Source: Clostridiales bacterium (GTDB taxonomy: Bacteria > Bacillota > Clostridia > UBA1381). From it: a DNA stretch of 64,000 nucleotides. Below the pieces are notes generated by a model. The model did not search any database, had not been told where the DNA came from, and saw only the letters and a list, made by a program, of their open reading frames with translations. Each line of letters opens with the position of its first letter. The stretch's first letter is position 1. The translations under genes were made by a program, and so were the position numbers. Of this stretch, positions 24,238 to 32,755 are shown in pieces. The stretch spans positions 1 through 64,000 of the forward strand of contig JAQXTR010000011.1 in the NCBI GenBank assembly GCA_029219585.1, written 5' to 3'.

Positions 24238-24286
24238 AAGAAGCCGTAACGGTCAGAATGAATTCCGATTGTTGCGGCTTTTTCAT
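24238..24286 (+). terminator. Terminator after the SLH protein gene
   Basis: An imperfect stem (AGCCGTAACGGTC with GATTGTTGCGGCT) is followed by TTTTT. It lies between the converging SLH and spoIIP genes. Confidence 0.7.
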
Positions 24287-24294
24287 TATTCTGT

Positions 24295-25437
24295 TCATTT
24301 GCCGTTCAGCAATGCCGCCGCAAGGGCTTTTGCGATATATTCTCCTGAGGACACCGCTTCCTCAAGTGTATTTCCGTTGCTTCCTACCTCCATAAGCAGC
24401 GAGCCGGTTGTTACGTGCATATTGAAGCGCTCACGCCTTAGGTCAATTGGCCGCATCATTCCCGGATACATTATATTTGCCGCACTCTGTACCTTGCAGG
24501 CAAGAGAAAGATTTTTTTGCCAGTACGGGTGATAAAGTCCCATACTGTCCGTTCCGAGAACAAGCATAACCTGAGCTGTTTCTCTGCCGTTAATTTCAGC
24601 CGTGACTCTGAGCTTTGAGCCGTCGCTGTATACATAAGCGTCCCTGTGAACATCAAGAACCACCTTTATTGACGGATACTTTTCTATATCGGATGTTATT
24701 GTATTAAGCGCCCGTGTATATGAGCCCTGATAGGTGGGATAGTCATGAATTGTTTTATCATGAAGGCATTGTATACCATAGCTTTCGAGCGTATCGGCAA
24801 TAACATCGCCCACAGCGCACATATTGCGTGCCTCATCGGCTGTACGTTCGGATTCTCCCGCCATTTCATCACCGGAAAAGCATTCGGTTGTATGAGTGTG
24901 CATAATAAGCACCTCCGGACCGGAATTGTCAAGGCTTATTTCAAGAGACTCTGCGCACAATGCATCGAGATTCACGTTATAATTCGTTGCGTTGTTCATC
25001 TTAAGTCCGGAGGCCGATACAATCTGTTCGTGAGTGGGCAGTCCGTTAGCGGCATATTCTGCCGGCTTCGGAGAGTCTGTCATGCGCGGTTTTTCTTGCT
25101 GCTTCGGCTCCTCCGATGCAGCAGGCAGCTCCGTTTGACGCTGAGTGTCATTAAAAATTGCCGATGAGCTTTCTATTATCGTTTCCGGTTTATCAGTATC
25201 AAAGCCCAGGATACCGGAAATAAAACCGGATACATCAAACGGCTCGTCCTCCTTGGGAATCCCTTCGTCAAGAATTGCCTCGGATATATCTGCTCTGCCG
25301 GAAAATGCCGGAACAGACGGCGGCGAAAAGCTTTTGGCGGCAAATATCAGTCCTGCCACAGCCACTGTACTGCCGGATATGACACCGGCTTTTATGAGAG
25401 TTTTTTTAGTAATAACATATGTTCTGAACCGCTTCAT
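24295..25437 (-). CDS. spoIIP: Stage II sporulation protein P
   Basis: A 380-residue membrane-anchored hydrolase: a transmembrane segment at about 17-32, a long Pro/Glu-rich linker, and a C-terminal catalytic domain from about 165. SpoIIP landmarks are seen in order: LIMHTHTTECF (metal His), GSYTRALNTI, VVLDVHRDA (second metal His), VMLVLGTDSMGLYHPYWQKNL, YPGMMRPIDLRRERFN, and GSLLMEVGSNGNTLEEA. With SpoIID and SpoIIM it degrades septal peptidoglycan during engulfment. Its presence implies a spore-forming ancestry. It is a lone minus-strand gene between two SLH genes. Confidence 0.95.
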   Translation of the reverse strand: MKRFRTYVITKKTLIKAGVISGSTVAVAGLIFAAKSFSPPSVPAFSGRADISEAILDEGIPKEDEPFDVSGFISGILGFDTDKPETIIESSSAIFNDTQRQTELPAASEEPKQQEKPRMTDSPKPAEYAANGLPTHEQIVSASGLKMNNATNYNVNLDALCAESLEISLDNSGPEVLIMHTHTTECFSGDEMAGESERTADEARNMCAVGDVIADTLESYGIQCLHDKTIHDYPTYQGSYTRALNTITSDIEKYPSIKVVLDVHRDAYVYSDGSKLRVTAEINGRETAQVMLVLGTDSMGLYHPYWQKNLSLACKVQSAANIMYPGMMRPIDLRRERFNMHVTTGSLLMEVGSNGNTLEEAVSSGEYIAKALAAALLNGK

Positions 25438-25615
25438 TTATCGTCTTGTCCTTTCATTACCTCTGTATTCTATTATTACGAGACTGATGGGCGTTTTATG
25501 ACTGATAAATGGTTTATTTATCATATATGACGAAATAAGAAATTGCTGATGAGGAGGTTATAGGGAGCTTAAGTAAAACTATAGTGAATAATTGAATAAA
25601 ATTTATTCATATTTA

Positions 25616-25644
25616 TTGCAAATTCAAAGTCTTGGTGTTATAAT
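25616..25644 (+). promoter_or_regulatory. Promoter of second SLH gene
   Basis: TTGCAA (25616-25621), 17-base spacer, TATAAT (25639-25644). Confidence 0.75.
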
Positions 25645-25689
25645 ATTGTCGTACAAAAAATTACTTGTAAAAGAACAAGGGGGGACTTT

Positions 25690-26940
25690 ATGTCAAAATT
25701 TATTGCATTATTATGTGCTGCAGCAATAACAGCGGGGTCTGGTACCTTGCTTGCGTTTGCGTCAGATACATATAAAACAACAGACACAGCTGATCAGGCA
25801 GCAGAATCTGCAGAGAATTTCACTGTTAATCCATTTAAGGATTGTCAGAATCAGTGGTTTACGGATGCTGTTACATTTGTATACAACAATGGGCTTATAA
25901 AAGGTTACGACGGTGTAATTTTCGGGCCTCAGGATACTGTTACAAGAGATCAGCTGGCTGTAATTCTTTACAGACTCAATTCAAAAGGAGATATTGTAAC
26001 AGAGGGTGAAAACTGGGCAGACGTTGCAGAAGAATGGGTATCGGATACCGGTATCATGAATGAGTTTATGGCTGAAGATTTTAACGGTTCCGCAAATCTT
26101 ACAAGGGAACAGATTGTGTCAACCATATACAATACTTATAAGCTTTCAAATGAAGAAAATGATGCTTCCGATCAAGATCTCAGTGTGTTCGCAGATACAG
26201 ATAAAATAACCGGTTATGCAAGGGATGCAGTAAAGTGGGCTGTAATGTCAGGCATCATTAAGGGTGATGATAAAAAAATGATAAACCCCGCAGATAATGT
26301 AACAAGGGCTGAAACTTCGGCTATTCTTCAGAGATATATTATCAGTCTTAGGACGGAAAGAACGGCCGATTATATGACTGTTATCAACAGGGTTAAAACC
26401 AATCCTGCAGTTCCTGAGGTTGCACCCGGATTTGAAGTCCCTCTGTCCGCTTCAGACTGCCAATATTCCGATTTTGTACTCCTTGACATGGATGGTGACG
26501 GGAATGATGAGCTTTTGTGTTGGTGGACAAACGATAGTGTGACCATTGCGAGCGTATATAAGGCGTACGGGGATGTGTACAGAATTGCGGCTACGGTATC
26601 GTCTCATGATTCAGACCCGTACGTTAATTCCGGCGAGCTGTTTTACGTACATAAAGACGGAAAAGATATGCTGCTCAAAACCTATGCGCACGGCGAAATG
26701 GCTGCTTCATACGGATTACTTGAATTGAGCGGCAGCGAGTTAAAGCTTTATGACGGCTATTACTTTGAACGTTATTATTCAGATGGTTTTCCGGTATATT
26801 CATTGAAAAGTGCTGTTCTTGGTGCCGGAACAACCATAGAACCCGGAGCACCGGTTGAACAGGGATCGGATGAAGCGATTCATGAGCGATTCATAGAATA
26901 TATTCAGCGTGAACTTGAAAATGCACATCAGCTTTCATAA
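25690..26940 (+). CDS. SLH-domain surface protein with C-terminal unknown domain
   Basis: A 416-residue secreted protein: a signal peptide (about 1-25, TAGSGTLLAFAS), then three SLH repeats (about 47-100, FKDCQNQWFTDAVTFVYNNG; about 105-155, WADVAEEWVSDTG; about 165-220, DAVKWAVMSGIIKGDDKKMINP). The C-terminal 190 residues form a domain with an acidic DMDGDGNDELLCWW loop that looks like a calcium-binding or FG-GAP-like blade. It is acidic and extracellular. Function beyond wall attachment is unknown. An AAGGGGGGA site lies ahead of the ATG, and the gene has its own promoter. Confidence 0.85.
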   Translation: MSKFIALLCAAAITAGSGTLLAFASDTYKTTDTADQAAESAENFTVNPFKDCQNQWFTDAVTFVYNNGLIKGYDGVIFGPQDTVTRDQLAVILYRLNSKGDIVTEGENWADVAEEWVSDTGIMNEFMAEDFNGSANLTREQIVSTIYNTYKLSNEENDASDQDLSVFADTDKITGYARDAVKWAVMSGIIKGDDKKMINPADNVTRAETSAILQRYIISLRTERTADYMTVINRVKTNPAVPEVAPGFEVPLSASDCQYSDFVLLDMDGDGNDELLCWWTNDSVTIASVYKAYGDVYRIAATVSSHDSDPYVNSGELFYVHKDGKDMLLKTYAHGEMAASYGLLELSGSELKLYDGYYFERYYSDGFPVYSLKSAVLGAGTTIEPGAPVEQGSDEAIHERFIEYIQRELENAHQLS

Positions 26941-27006
26941 TAACATGCTTAGTCTCCAAAACAGGAGTATATGATGCTGTTATCTGCGGATTGGAGGAGA
27001 CAGGCA

Positions 27007-28221
27007 ATGAAAATTGAAATTCCCGAAACGCCCTCAAGGCTTATAGCAAAGCTTTATGAATTCGGTTATAAGGCGTATGTTGTCGGCGGCTGTGTGCGTG
27101 ATACGGTTATGGGGCGGGAGCCGCATGATTATGATATATGCACCTCGGCAAGACCGGAGGAAATAATGCGTGTTTTTCGGGATTATCATGTAATACCGAC
27201 AGGACTTAAGCACGGCACCGTGACGGTTGTGTCAAACCATGAGCCGTATGAGATAACAACATTCAGAATTGACGGCAGCTACAGCGATAACCGAAGACCG
27301 GATTATGTTGAGTTTACGGCGGATATAGAAAAGGATTTATCAAGGCGTGACTTTACAATGAATGCAATGGCCTACAGTCCTGTTGAAGGCATAGCAGACC
27401 CTTTCGGCGGCGCTGATGATATAAAAAACGGAATAATAAGAAGCGTAGGGAATCCCGATGCCCGTTTTGGGGAGGATGCTCTGAGAATATTAAGAGCATG
27501 GAGGTTTGCCTGCCAGCTCGGCTTTGAGCTTGAGGATAAAACGAAAAAAAGCACTTATCGGAATATGAAGCTTATCAGAAACGTGTCGGCGGAGCGTATA
27601 AGAGATGAGCTTTGGCGTATGCTTGACTATCCGCGGCGGTTTTCTGTCTGTATCCTGCAAAGGAATCCGGATATAATAAGGACCGCGGCAGGCTGTGAAG
27701 AAAGAGCCTTATATCATCCGTCTGCTCTGACCGGAGCGGAGAACTGCTGCAAGACCGTGAGAATGGCACTGATGCTCGGATATAATTTAGGAATGAATGC
27801 TGAGGAGGCAGACAATACGATGAGGCGGCTTAAATTCGATAACGGAACAAGACGCTGTGTGACGGAGCTTGTCGGAAATATTGAAACGGAGCTTATCCCT
27901 GACAGCTACTCCATAAAATGTGTTCTTAATAAGATGGGAGAGGCACAGTGCAGACGGCTTTTGCAGTTGGGGAAGATTACGGGAAAGTGTGAGAATCCGG
28001 AGAAAACAGAAGCCTTGCTTAACAGGATAACAGGTGAAAATCAGTGCTGCAGGACGTCAGAACTGAAAATAAACGGAAGGGATCTTATTGAAGCCGGAAT
28101 AAAGCCGGGTAAGGAGCTGGGGGATATATTGAACAGACTTCTCGATATGGTGATGCGCAAAGAGCTCGAAAATGACAGAGATGAATTGTTGAAAGAGGTA
28201 AAGCATGATACGAATCAGTAA
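27007..28221 (+). CDS. cca: CCA-adding tRNA nucleotidyltransferase
   Basis: A 404-residue class II nucleotidyltransferase that builds or repairs the 3' CCA of tRNAs. The start at 27007 is chosen for the GGAGGAGA site eight bases upstream. Motifs: YVVGGCVRDTVMGREPHDYDI (metal Asp pair DYD), RDFTMNAMAY, the DPFGGADDI region, and EDALRILRAWRFACQLGF. The C-terminal helical body shows no intact HD phosphatase site. Its end overlaps the start of the FAD gene by 17 bases, so the two are translated from one message. Confidence 0.93.
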   Translation: MKIEIPETPSRLIAKLYEFGYKAYVVGGCVRDTVMGREPHDYDICTSARPEEIMRVFRDYHVIPTGLKHGTVTVVSNHEPYEITTFRIDGSYSDNRRPDYVEFTADIEKDLSRRDFTMNAMAYSPVEGIADPFGGADDIKNGIIRSVGNPDARFGEDALRILRAWRFACQLGFELEDKTKKSTYRNMKLIRNVSAERIRDELWRMLDYPRRFSVCILQRNPDIIRTAAGCEERALYHPSALTGAENCCKTVRMALMLGYNLGMNAEEADNTMRRLKFDNGTRRCVTELVGNIETELIPDSYSIKCVLNKMGEAQCRRLLQLGKITGKCENPEKTEALLNRITGENQCCRTSELKINGRDLIEAGIKPGKELGDILNRLLDMVMRKELENDRDELLKEVKHDTNQ

Positions 28222-29770
28222 TATTAAATATCCGGTACAGCTGCCGGAGGAAAAACTGCCGGAGTTTGTGACAAAGAAATATAAGCTGAAGGGAGTTAAA
28301 TCCTTCAGAATAGTAAAGCAGTCTATTGACGCAAGGAAAAAGGACGATATACATTATGTATATACCGTTGATATAGGCGCGGAAAACGAGAATAAGGCAA
28401 TAAAGCAGATAAAAGGCGCATCGCGTGTTAATGACAAGCGTTATAAATTTCCGAATGGAATACCGCCCTCAAAGCCGGTGGTTATTGCAGGCTTTGGTCC
28501 GGCAGGCATGATGTGCGCATATATGCTGGCGAGGCACGGTGCTAAGGTGATTGTTCTTGAGCGCGGTCAGGATGTGGACACGAGAATTAAGGATGTAGAG
28601 CGGCTCAGAAATGAAGGGAAGCTTAACCCCGAATCAAATGTACAGTTTGGAGAGGGCGGCGCGGGAACTTTCTCTGACGGAAAGCTCACAACAGGTGTTA
28701 ACGATCCGAGAACGGGATTTATTCTTGAACAGTTTGCAAAGCACGGCGCGCCATATGAGATCACCTACCGCGCGAAGCCGCATATTGGAACGGACAGACT
28801 TCGCGGTATGGTTAAGAGCTTTCGGGAGGATATAATAAGGCATCACGGCGAGGTGCGCTTCGGCGCAAGGCTGTGCGGGATTATAACCGAGGAATGCAGG
28901 ATAACCGGAGTTAAGGTGAGCGCTGCGGCGGGGGATTATGAAATCGAAACGGATACACTTGTAATCGCCGCAGGGCACAGCGCGAGGGATACGTTTGAGA
29001 TGCTCAGAGATGCCGGAATTGCAATGGAAAGAAAGGTATTTGCAATAGGGGCGAGAATAGAGCATAAGCAGGAGCTTATAAGCCGCAGCCAATACGGTGA
29101 TATGCTCCGTTTTCTTCCCGCGGCTGACTACAAGCTTTCGGTAAAGACCTCAAACGGCAGGACAGTATACACCTTCTGTATGTGTCCGGGAGGAGAGGTT
29201 GTTGCATCAGCCTCCGAGCCGGAAGGTGTGGTAACAAACGGAATGAGCTGCTTTGCACGGGACGGAGAGAATGCAAACAGCGCGCTGCTTGTTAACGTAA
29301 CTCCTGGGGATCTGCCGGGAGATGATGTGCTTGAGGGATGCCGCTTTCAGAGAGAAATCGAGGAAAAGGCATATGATATGGGCGGCGGAAATTATACCGC
29401 TCCGGCGCAGACTGTGGGCGATTTTCTCAGACACAACGGAGCTGAAGCTGAGGTGACGCCAAGCTATAAACCCGGGATAAGGATGTGCAGTCTTGACAAG
29501 CTGCTGCCGGGCTTTGTAACAGAGGCTATGCGGGAGGCACTGCCGGAAATGGACAGGAAGATAAAGGGCTTTGCAGCAGACGGCGCGCTGCTTACCGCAC
29601 CGGAAACACGCTCATCATCTCCTGTTAGAATTATCCGCGATGAGAAAACAAAGCAGTCAAGCATATACGGCATATACCCATGCGGAGAGGGCGCAGGCTA
29701 TGCGGGAGGAATAATGACGGCTGCGATTGACGGAATAAAAACGGCGGAAGCGATAGTGGAAAGAGGTTGA
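28205..29770 (+). CDS. FAD-dependent oxidoreductase, COG2509 type
   Basis: A 521-residue flavoprotein. An N-terminal alpha/beta unit of about 90 residues (RISNIKYPVQLPEEKLPE...) precedes the Rossmann motif VVIAGFGPAGMMCAYMLARHGAKVIVLERG. Then come the family blocks GEGGAGTFSDGKL and the KPHIGTDRLRGMVKSFR region. A second nucleotide-binding stretch (TDTLVIAAGHSARDTFEML) and the C-terminal GEGAGYAGGIMTAAIDG complete the FAD site. Such proteins are widespread in Firmicutes with no agreed substrate. It overlaps cca by 17 bases. The biochemical role is not claimed. Confidence 0.9.
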   Translation: MIRISNIKYPVQLPEEKLPEFVTKKYKLKGVKSFRIVKQSIDARKKDDIHYVYTVDIGAENENKAIKQIKGASRVNDKRYKFPNGIPPSKPVVIAGFGPAGMMCAYMLARHGAKVIVLERGQDVDTRIKDVERLRNEGKLNPESNVQFGEGGAGTFSDGKLTTGVNDPRTGFILEQFAKHGAPYEITYRAKPHIGTDRLRGMVKSFREDIIRHHGEVRFGARLCGIITEECRITGVKVSAAAGDYEIETDTLVIAAGHSARDTFEMLRDAGIAMERKVFAIGARIEHKQELISRSQYGDMLRFLPAADYKLSVKTSNGRTVYTFCMCPGGEVVASASEPEGVVTNGMSCFARDGENANSALLVNVTPGDLPGDDVLEGCRFQREIEEKAYDMGGGNYTAPAQTVGDFLRHNGAEAEVTPSYKPGIRMCSLDKLLPGFVTEAMREALPEMDRKIKGFAADGALLTAPETRSSSPVRIIRDEKTKQSSIYGIYPCGEGAGYAGGIMTAAIDGIKTAEAIVERG

Positions 29771-29776
29771 AATGAA

Positions 29777-30649
29777 TTGAGTGAAACAATAAAATCGGAT
29801 AAGGCGAAGGGAGCTCTGTGTATTATAGCATCGGCGTTCTGCTTTGCTCTTATGAATATGTTTGTAAGACTGGCGGGAGATCTGCCTTCGGTTGAAAAAA
29901 GCTTTTTCAGAAATATTGTTGCCGCAGTGATTGCGGCAGTCACACTGCTTAAAAACCGTGAGAGCTTTATGTGGAAGAAGGGAAGTCTTCCGGGGCTTAC
30001 AGCAAGGGCTGTGTTCGGAACGCTGGGCATTCTGTGCAACTTCTACGCAATAGATCACCTTGTTCTTGCGGACGCGTCCATGCTGAACAAGCTTTCACCG
30101 TTTTTTGCGGTTATTTTCTCCTTTATTGTGCTAAGAGAACGGGTAACGGTTTTTCAGGGAGCTATGGTAATAATTGCGTTTATAGGCAGCTTATTTATAA
30201 TAAAGCCGACACCCGGACTGCTTAATCCGGCAAGCCTTGTCGGACTATGCGGCGGACTGGGCGCAGGTATTGCGTATACAATGGTCAGAAAGCTGACGGA
30301 AAGAGGGGAAAGGAAAACGTATATCGTGTTTTTTTTCTCCGCGTTCTCATGTCTTCTGACGCTGCCCTATCTTATATTTAACTTTCAGCCTATGACATGG
30401 CAGCAGCTGCTTATACTTATATGCGCCGGAATAAGCGCGGCAGGGGGACAGTTCACTATAACCGCAGCATACTCCTATGCTCCGGCACGGGAGATTTCAG
30501 TTTTCGATTATACGCAGATCATATTTGCCGCAGGGCTGGGCTTCTTTGTGTTCGGACAGATCCCGGATTGTCTCAGCGTCATAGGATATGTTATAATCTG
30601 CGGGGTGTCGCTCACGATGTTTTTACACAATAAGAGGCAGTCGGCATGA
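29777..30649 (+). CDS. EamA/DMT-family membrane exporter
   Basis: A 290-residue protein with about ten hydrophobic segments in two EamA repeats. The first starts at GALCIIASAFCFALMNMFVRL, the second near PASLVGLCGGLGAGIAYTMVRKL. The family marker LADASMLNKLSPFFAVIFSF at the end of the first repeat is present. EamA carriers export metabolites or amino acids; the cargo is unknown. The start is TTG, six bases after the previous stop, with AGAGGT nine bases upstream. It looks like the last gene of the cca transcript. Confidence 0.88.
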   Translation: MSETIKSDKAKGALCIIASAFCFALMNMFVRLAGDLPSVEKSFFRNIVAAVIAAVTLLKNRESFMWKKGSLPGLTARAVFGTLGILCNFYAIDHLVLADASMLNKLSPFFAVIFSFIVLRERVTVFQGAMVIIAFIGSLFIIKPTPGLLNPASLVGLCGGLGAGIAYTMVRKLTERGERKTYIVFFFSAFSCLLTLPYLIFNFQPMTWQQLLILICAGISAAGGQFTITAAYSYAPAREISVFDYTQIIFAAGLGFFVFGQIPDCLSVIGYVIICGVSLTMFLHNKRQSA

Positions 30650-30708
30650 GGTCGGAAAACAAAAATAAGAATAAGGCTGTCATCGAAAAAAGGAGCAGAC
30701 ACAATATG

Positions 30709-30740
30709 TGCAAAATATATGCAAAATATATGCAAATATT
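30709..30740 (+). repeat. Three 11-bp direct repeats upstream of the structured RNA promoter
   Basis: TGCAAAATATA at 30709 and at 30720, then TGCAAATATT at 30731, with exact 11-base spacing (about one helical turn). Further along, TTGTAATATAG (30753) and TTGTAATTTAG (30801) form a 48-base-apart direct repeat; the second is the -35 of the RNA promoter. These could be a regulator site. Confidence 0.6.
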
Positions 30741-30800
30741 CTTTAAAATGAGTTGTAATATAGTAAATGTGGCAAAAAACCAAAAAAACAAAAAAAATAC

Positions 30801-30829
30801 TTGTAATTTAGTGAATTATGTGTTATAAT
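30801..30829 (+). promoter_or_regulatory. Promoter of the structured RNA ahead of recQ
   Basis: TTGTAA (30801-30806), 17-base spacer, TATAAT (30824-30829). Transcription would start near 30836. Confidence 0.75.
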
Positions 30830-30835
30830 CTAGGT

Positions 30836-31036
30836 AAGTTGAGAGTGCAGCTTGTGCGAACTGCTCCAAACCACTTAAAGCTTGTAAAAAATTAACCGCA
30901 CACTGAAACAGCCAATAAGATTTAATCGGACTGCATTAGCAGTCACACCATCCTTTTTTTCATATGCCCTTGTCTGAAAAGACAAGGGTCCCCCTAAAAA
31001 TAATGCAGTCCGGAAAAACGGACTGCTTTTTGTTTT
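30836..31036 (+). ncRNA. Structured RNA or switch-like leader with intrinsic terminator, upstream of recQ
   Basis: About 200 nt from its own promoter to a U-tract, with no credible ORF. 5' part: CAG-n2-TGTGCG can pair with CGCACACTG (about 30850-30903). 3' part: hairpin 1 (GACTGC, loop ATTA, GCAGTC; 30929-30944), then ACACCATCC, seven T and CATATG. Hairpin 2 follows (CCCTTGTC with GACAAGGG, 30967-30988), then TCCCCC. The terminator (GCAGTCCG with CGGACTGC, 31005-31026) ends in a T-tract. An alternative 12-bp helix (30927-30938 with 31001-31012) would exclude both hairpin 1 and the terminator. The central module is repeated at 62446-62511. The class is not one I can name; Rfam families such as Clostridiales-1 should be compared. 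Confidence 0.7.
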
Positions 31037-31063
31037 AAGAAAATAATATAAAGGAGATTTAAA

Positions 31064-32656
31064 ATGCCTGATGCAGAACAAATAACAACGGCAAGAAGGA
31101 TGCTTAAGCAATATTTCGGACATGACAGCTTCCGGCAGGGGCAGGAGGAGCTTATATCGGCGCTTATTGACGGACGCGATGTGCTGGGGATTATGCCTAC
31201 AGGTGCCGGAAAATCCATGTGCTATCAGATACCGGCTCTTATGGCTGAGGGTGTAACACTTGTTATATCACCGCTTATTTCGCTTATGAACGATCAGGTT
31301 ACGGCACTTGTTCAGTCCGGTATCCGCGGTGCGTATTATAATACATCTCTTAACGAGGGGCAGAGAAAAAAGGTTTGTGAAAATATGCTTAAGGGTGTAT
31401 ATAAAATTATATATGTATCGCCGGAGCGGCTTGAAACGGATTTTTTTCTATCGGTATGCAGCCGTATGAACATATCCTATATTGCAATAGATGAAGCGCA
31501 TTGTGTATCGCAGTGGGGGCAGGACTTCCGGCCGAGCTATCTGAAAATCATGAGCTTTATAGATAAGCTCCCCAAGCGCCCCGTCATCGGTGCGTTTACT
31601 GCAACGGCAACGCGCGAGGTGCGCGATGATATTGTAAACATTCTGCAGCTTGACGATCCGTTTGTAATCACTACCGGCTTTGACAGACCGAATCTGTATT
31701 TTGAGGTGCGAAGACCATCGTCAATGCGTGATAAGTTTGATGAGCTGCTGGACATCCTTGATGATCACGAGGGTGAAAGCGGAATTATATACTGCTCAAC
31801 GCGCAGGGCGGTTGATGAGGTATATGAGGGGTTGTGTTCGCTGAGAAAGAATGTTACAAGGTATCATGCGGGACTGTCAAGTGAGGAAAGAAAGAAAAAT
31901 CAGGAGGATTTCATTTTTGACCGATGTCCTGTGGTGGTTGCGACAAATGCGTTCGGGATGGGGATAGATAAGTCAAACGTGTCCTTTGTCATTCACTATA
32001 ACATGCCCAAAAATATAGAAAACTATTACCAGGAGGCAGGCCGCGCGGGGCGTGACGGAGAGCCTGCTGACTGCATTATGCTGTATATGCCCAAGGACAT
32101 ATATACGATAAAATATTTTATAGATAATACGGATAACAATGACGAGCTCACGGCAGAGCAGAGGAAAAATATTCAGAAGCTGGATATGAGACGGCTTAAT
32201 AAAATGGTTGATTATTGTAACACGTCCGGATGCTTAAGAGCGAATATCCTGCGGTATTTCGGCGAGCACTCGCTGCTTGAGTGCGGCAACTGCTCCTCCT
32301 GCAATGCTGCGGCAAAGCGCAGGGAGAAGCGGGAGAAAATCACATTTGCAAAAGCAAAGGCTGCGATTGAAGGACAGCAGCCAAAGCGTGATAAAAAACC
32401 TGCAAGAACACCGGCGGTTCTCTCGGATGCGAAGGAAAGGGAGCTGTTTGAGAAGCTCAGGCTTGTGCGTCTTAAGCAGAGCAGAATACAGGGTGTTCCG
32501 CCGTATGTCATTTTCTCCGACAAGACAATTATTGACATATGCAAGCGTCTGCCGCAGACGTATGATGAGCTGCTGGAGGTTGACGGCATAGGCAGAGCCA
32601 AAGCGGAACGCTACGGAAGAATGATAATAAACGAGGTAAAGCATTTTGTAAAATAG
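31064..32656 (+). CDS. recQ: ATP-dependent DNA helicase RecQ, short form
   Basis: A 530-residue 3'-5' helicase. Walker A is [14 protein letters not shown] (about residues 45-58), the DEAH box is [19 protein letters not shown], and the arginine-finger region [12 protein letters not shown] is present. A four-cysteine zinc site (about 387-412: GCLRANIL...ECGNCSSC) follows. After this comes a Lys/Arg-rich linker and an HRDC domain ([14 protein letters not shown] to the end). The winged-helix (RQC) part normally found between zinc site and HRDC appears to be missing, giving 530 instead of about 590-610 residues. It lies behind a terminator-bearing RNA leader, which may attenuate it. AAGGAG precedes the ATG. 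Confidence 0.93.
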   Translation: MPDAEQITTARRMLKQYFGHDSFRQGQEELISALIDGRDVLGIMPTGAGKSMCYQIPALMAEGVTLVISPLISLMNDQVTALVQSGIRGAYYNTSLNEGQRKKVCENMLKGVYKIIYVSPERLETDFFLSVCSRMNISYIAIDEAHCVSQWGQDFRPSYLKIMSFIDKLPKRPVIGAFTATATREVRDDIVNILQLDDPFVITTGFDRPNLYFEVRRPSSMRDKFDELLDILDDHEGESGIIYCSTRRAVDEVYEGLCSLRKNVTRYHAGLSSEERKKNQEDFIFDRCPVVVATNAFGMGIDKSNVSFVIHYNMPKNIENYYQEAGRAGRDGEPADCIMLYMPKDIYTIKYFIDNTDNNDELTAEQRKNIQKLDMRRLNKMVDYCNTSGCLRANILRYFGEHSLLECGNCSSCNAAAKRREKREKITFAKAKAAIEGQQPKRDKKPARTPAVLSDAKERELFEKLRLVRLKQSRIQGVPPYVIFSDKTIIDICKRLPQTYDELLEVDGIGRAKAERYGRMIINEVKHFVK

Positions 32657-32695
32657 GACTGTGAGGTGACAGCTTAAAATTTAAAGTAAATTCAC

Positions 32696-32724
32696 TTGAT
32701 ATTTGGTCAAAATTATGGTATACT
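32696..32724 (+). promoter_or_regulatory. Promoter of the ung operon
   Basis: TTGATA (32696-32701), 17-base spacer, TATACT (32719-32724). It argues for a downstream translation start of ung at 32756. Confidence 0.75.
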
Positions 32725-32755
32725 ACTTGTAATATTAAATGTCGGAGGATGTATA

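Noticed and set aside
30646-30828. A 60-codon frame between the EamA gene and the RNA
   Set aside because: It is Lys/Asn-rich, has no ribosome binding site of its own and overlaps the 11-bp repeats and the RNA promoter.
30964-31036. Possible short peptide starting at the conserved CATATG of the RNA module
   Set aside because: No Shine-Dalgarno precedes it (poly-T instead), and the two copies encode unrelated residues past MP. The minus-strand ATG in the same block gives only six codons in one copy.
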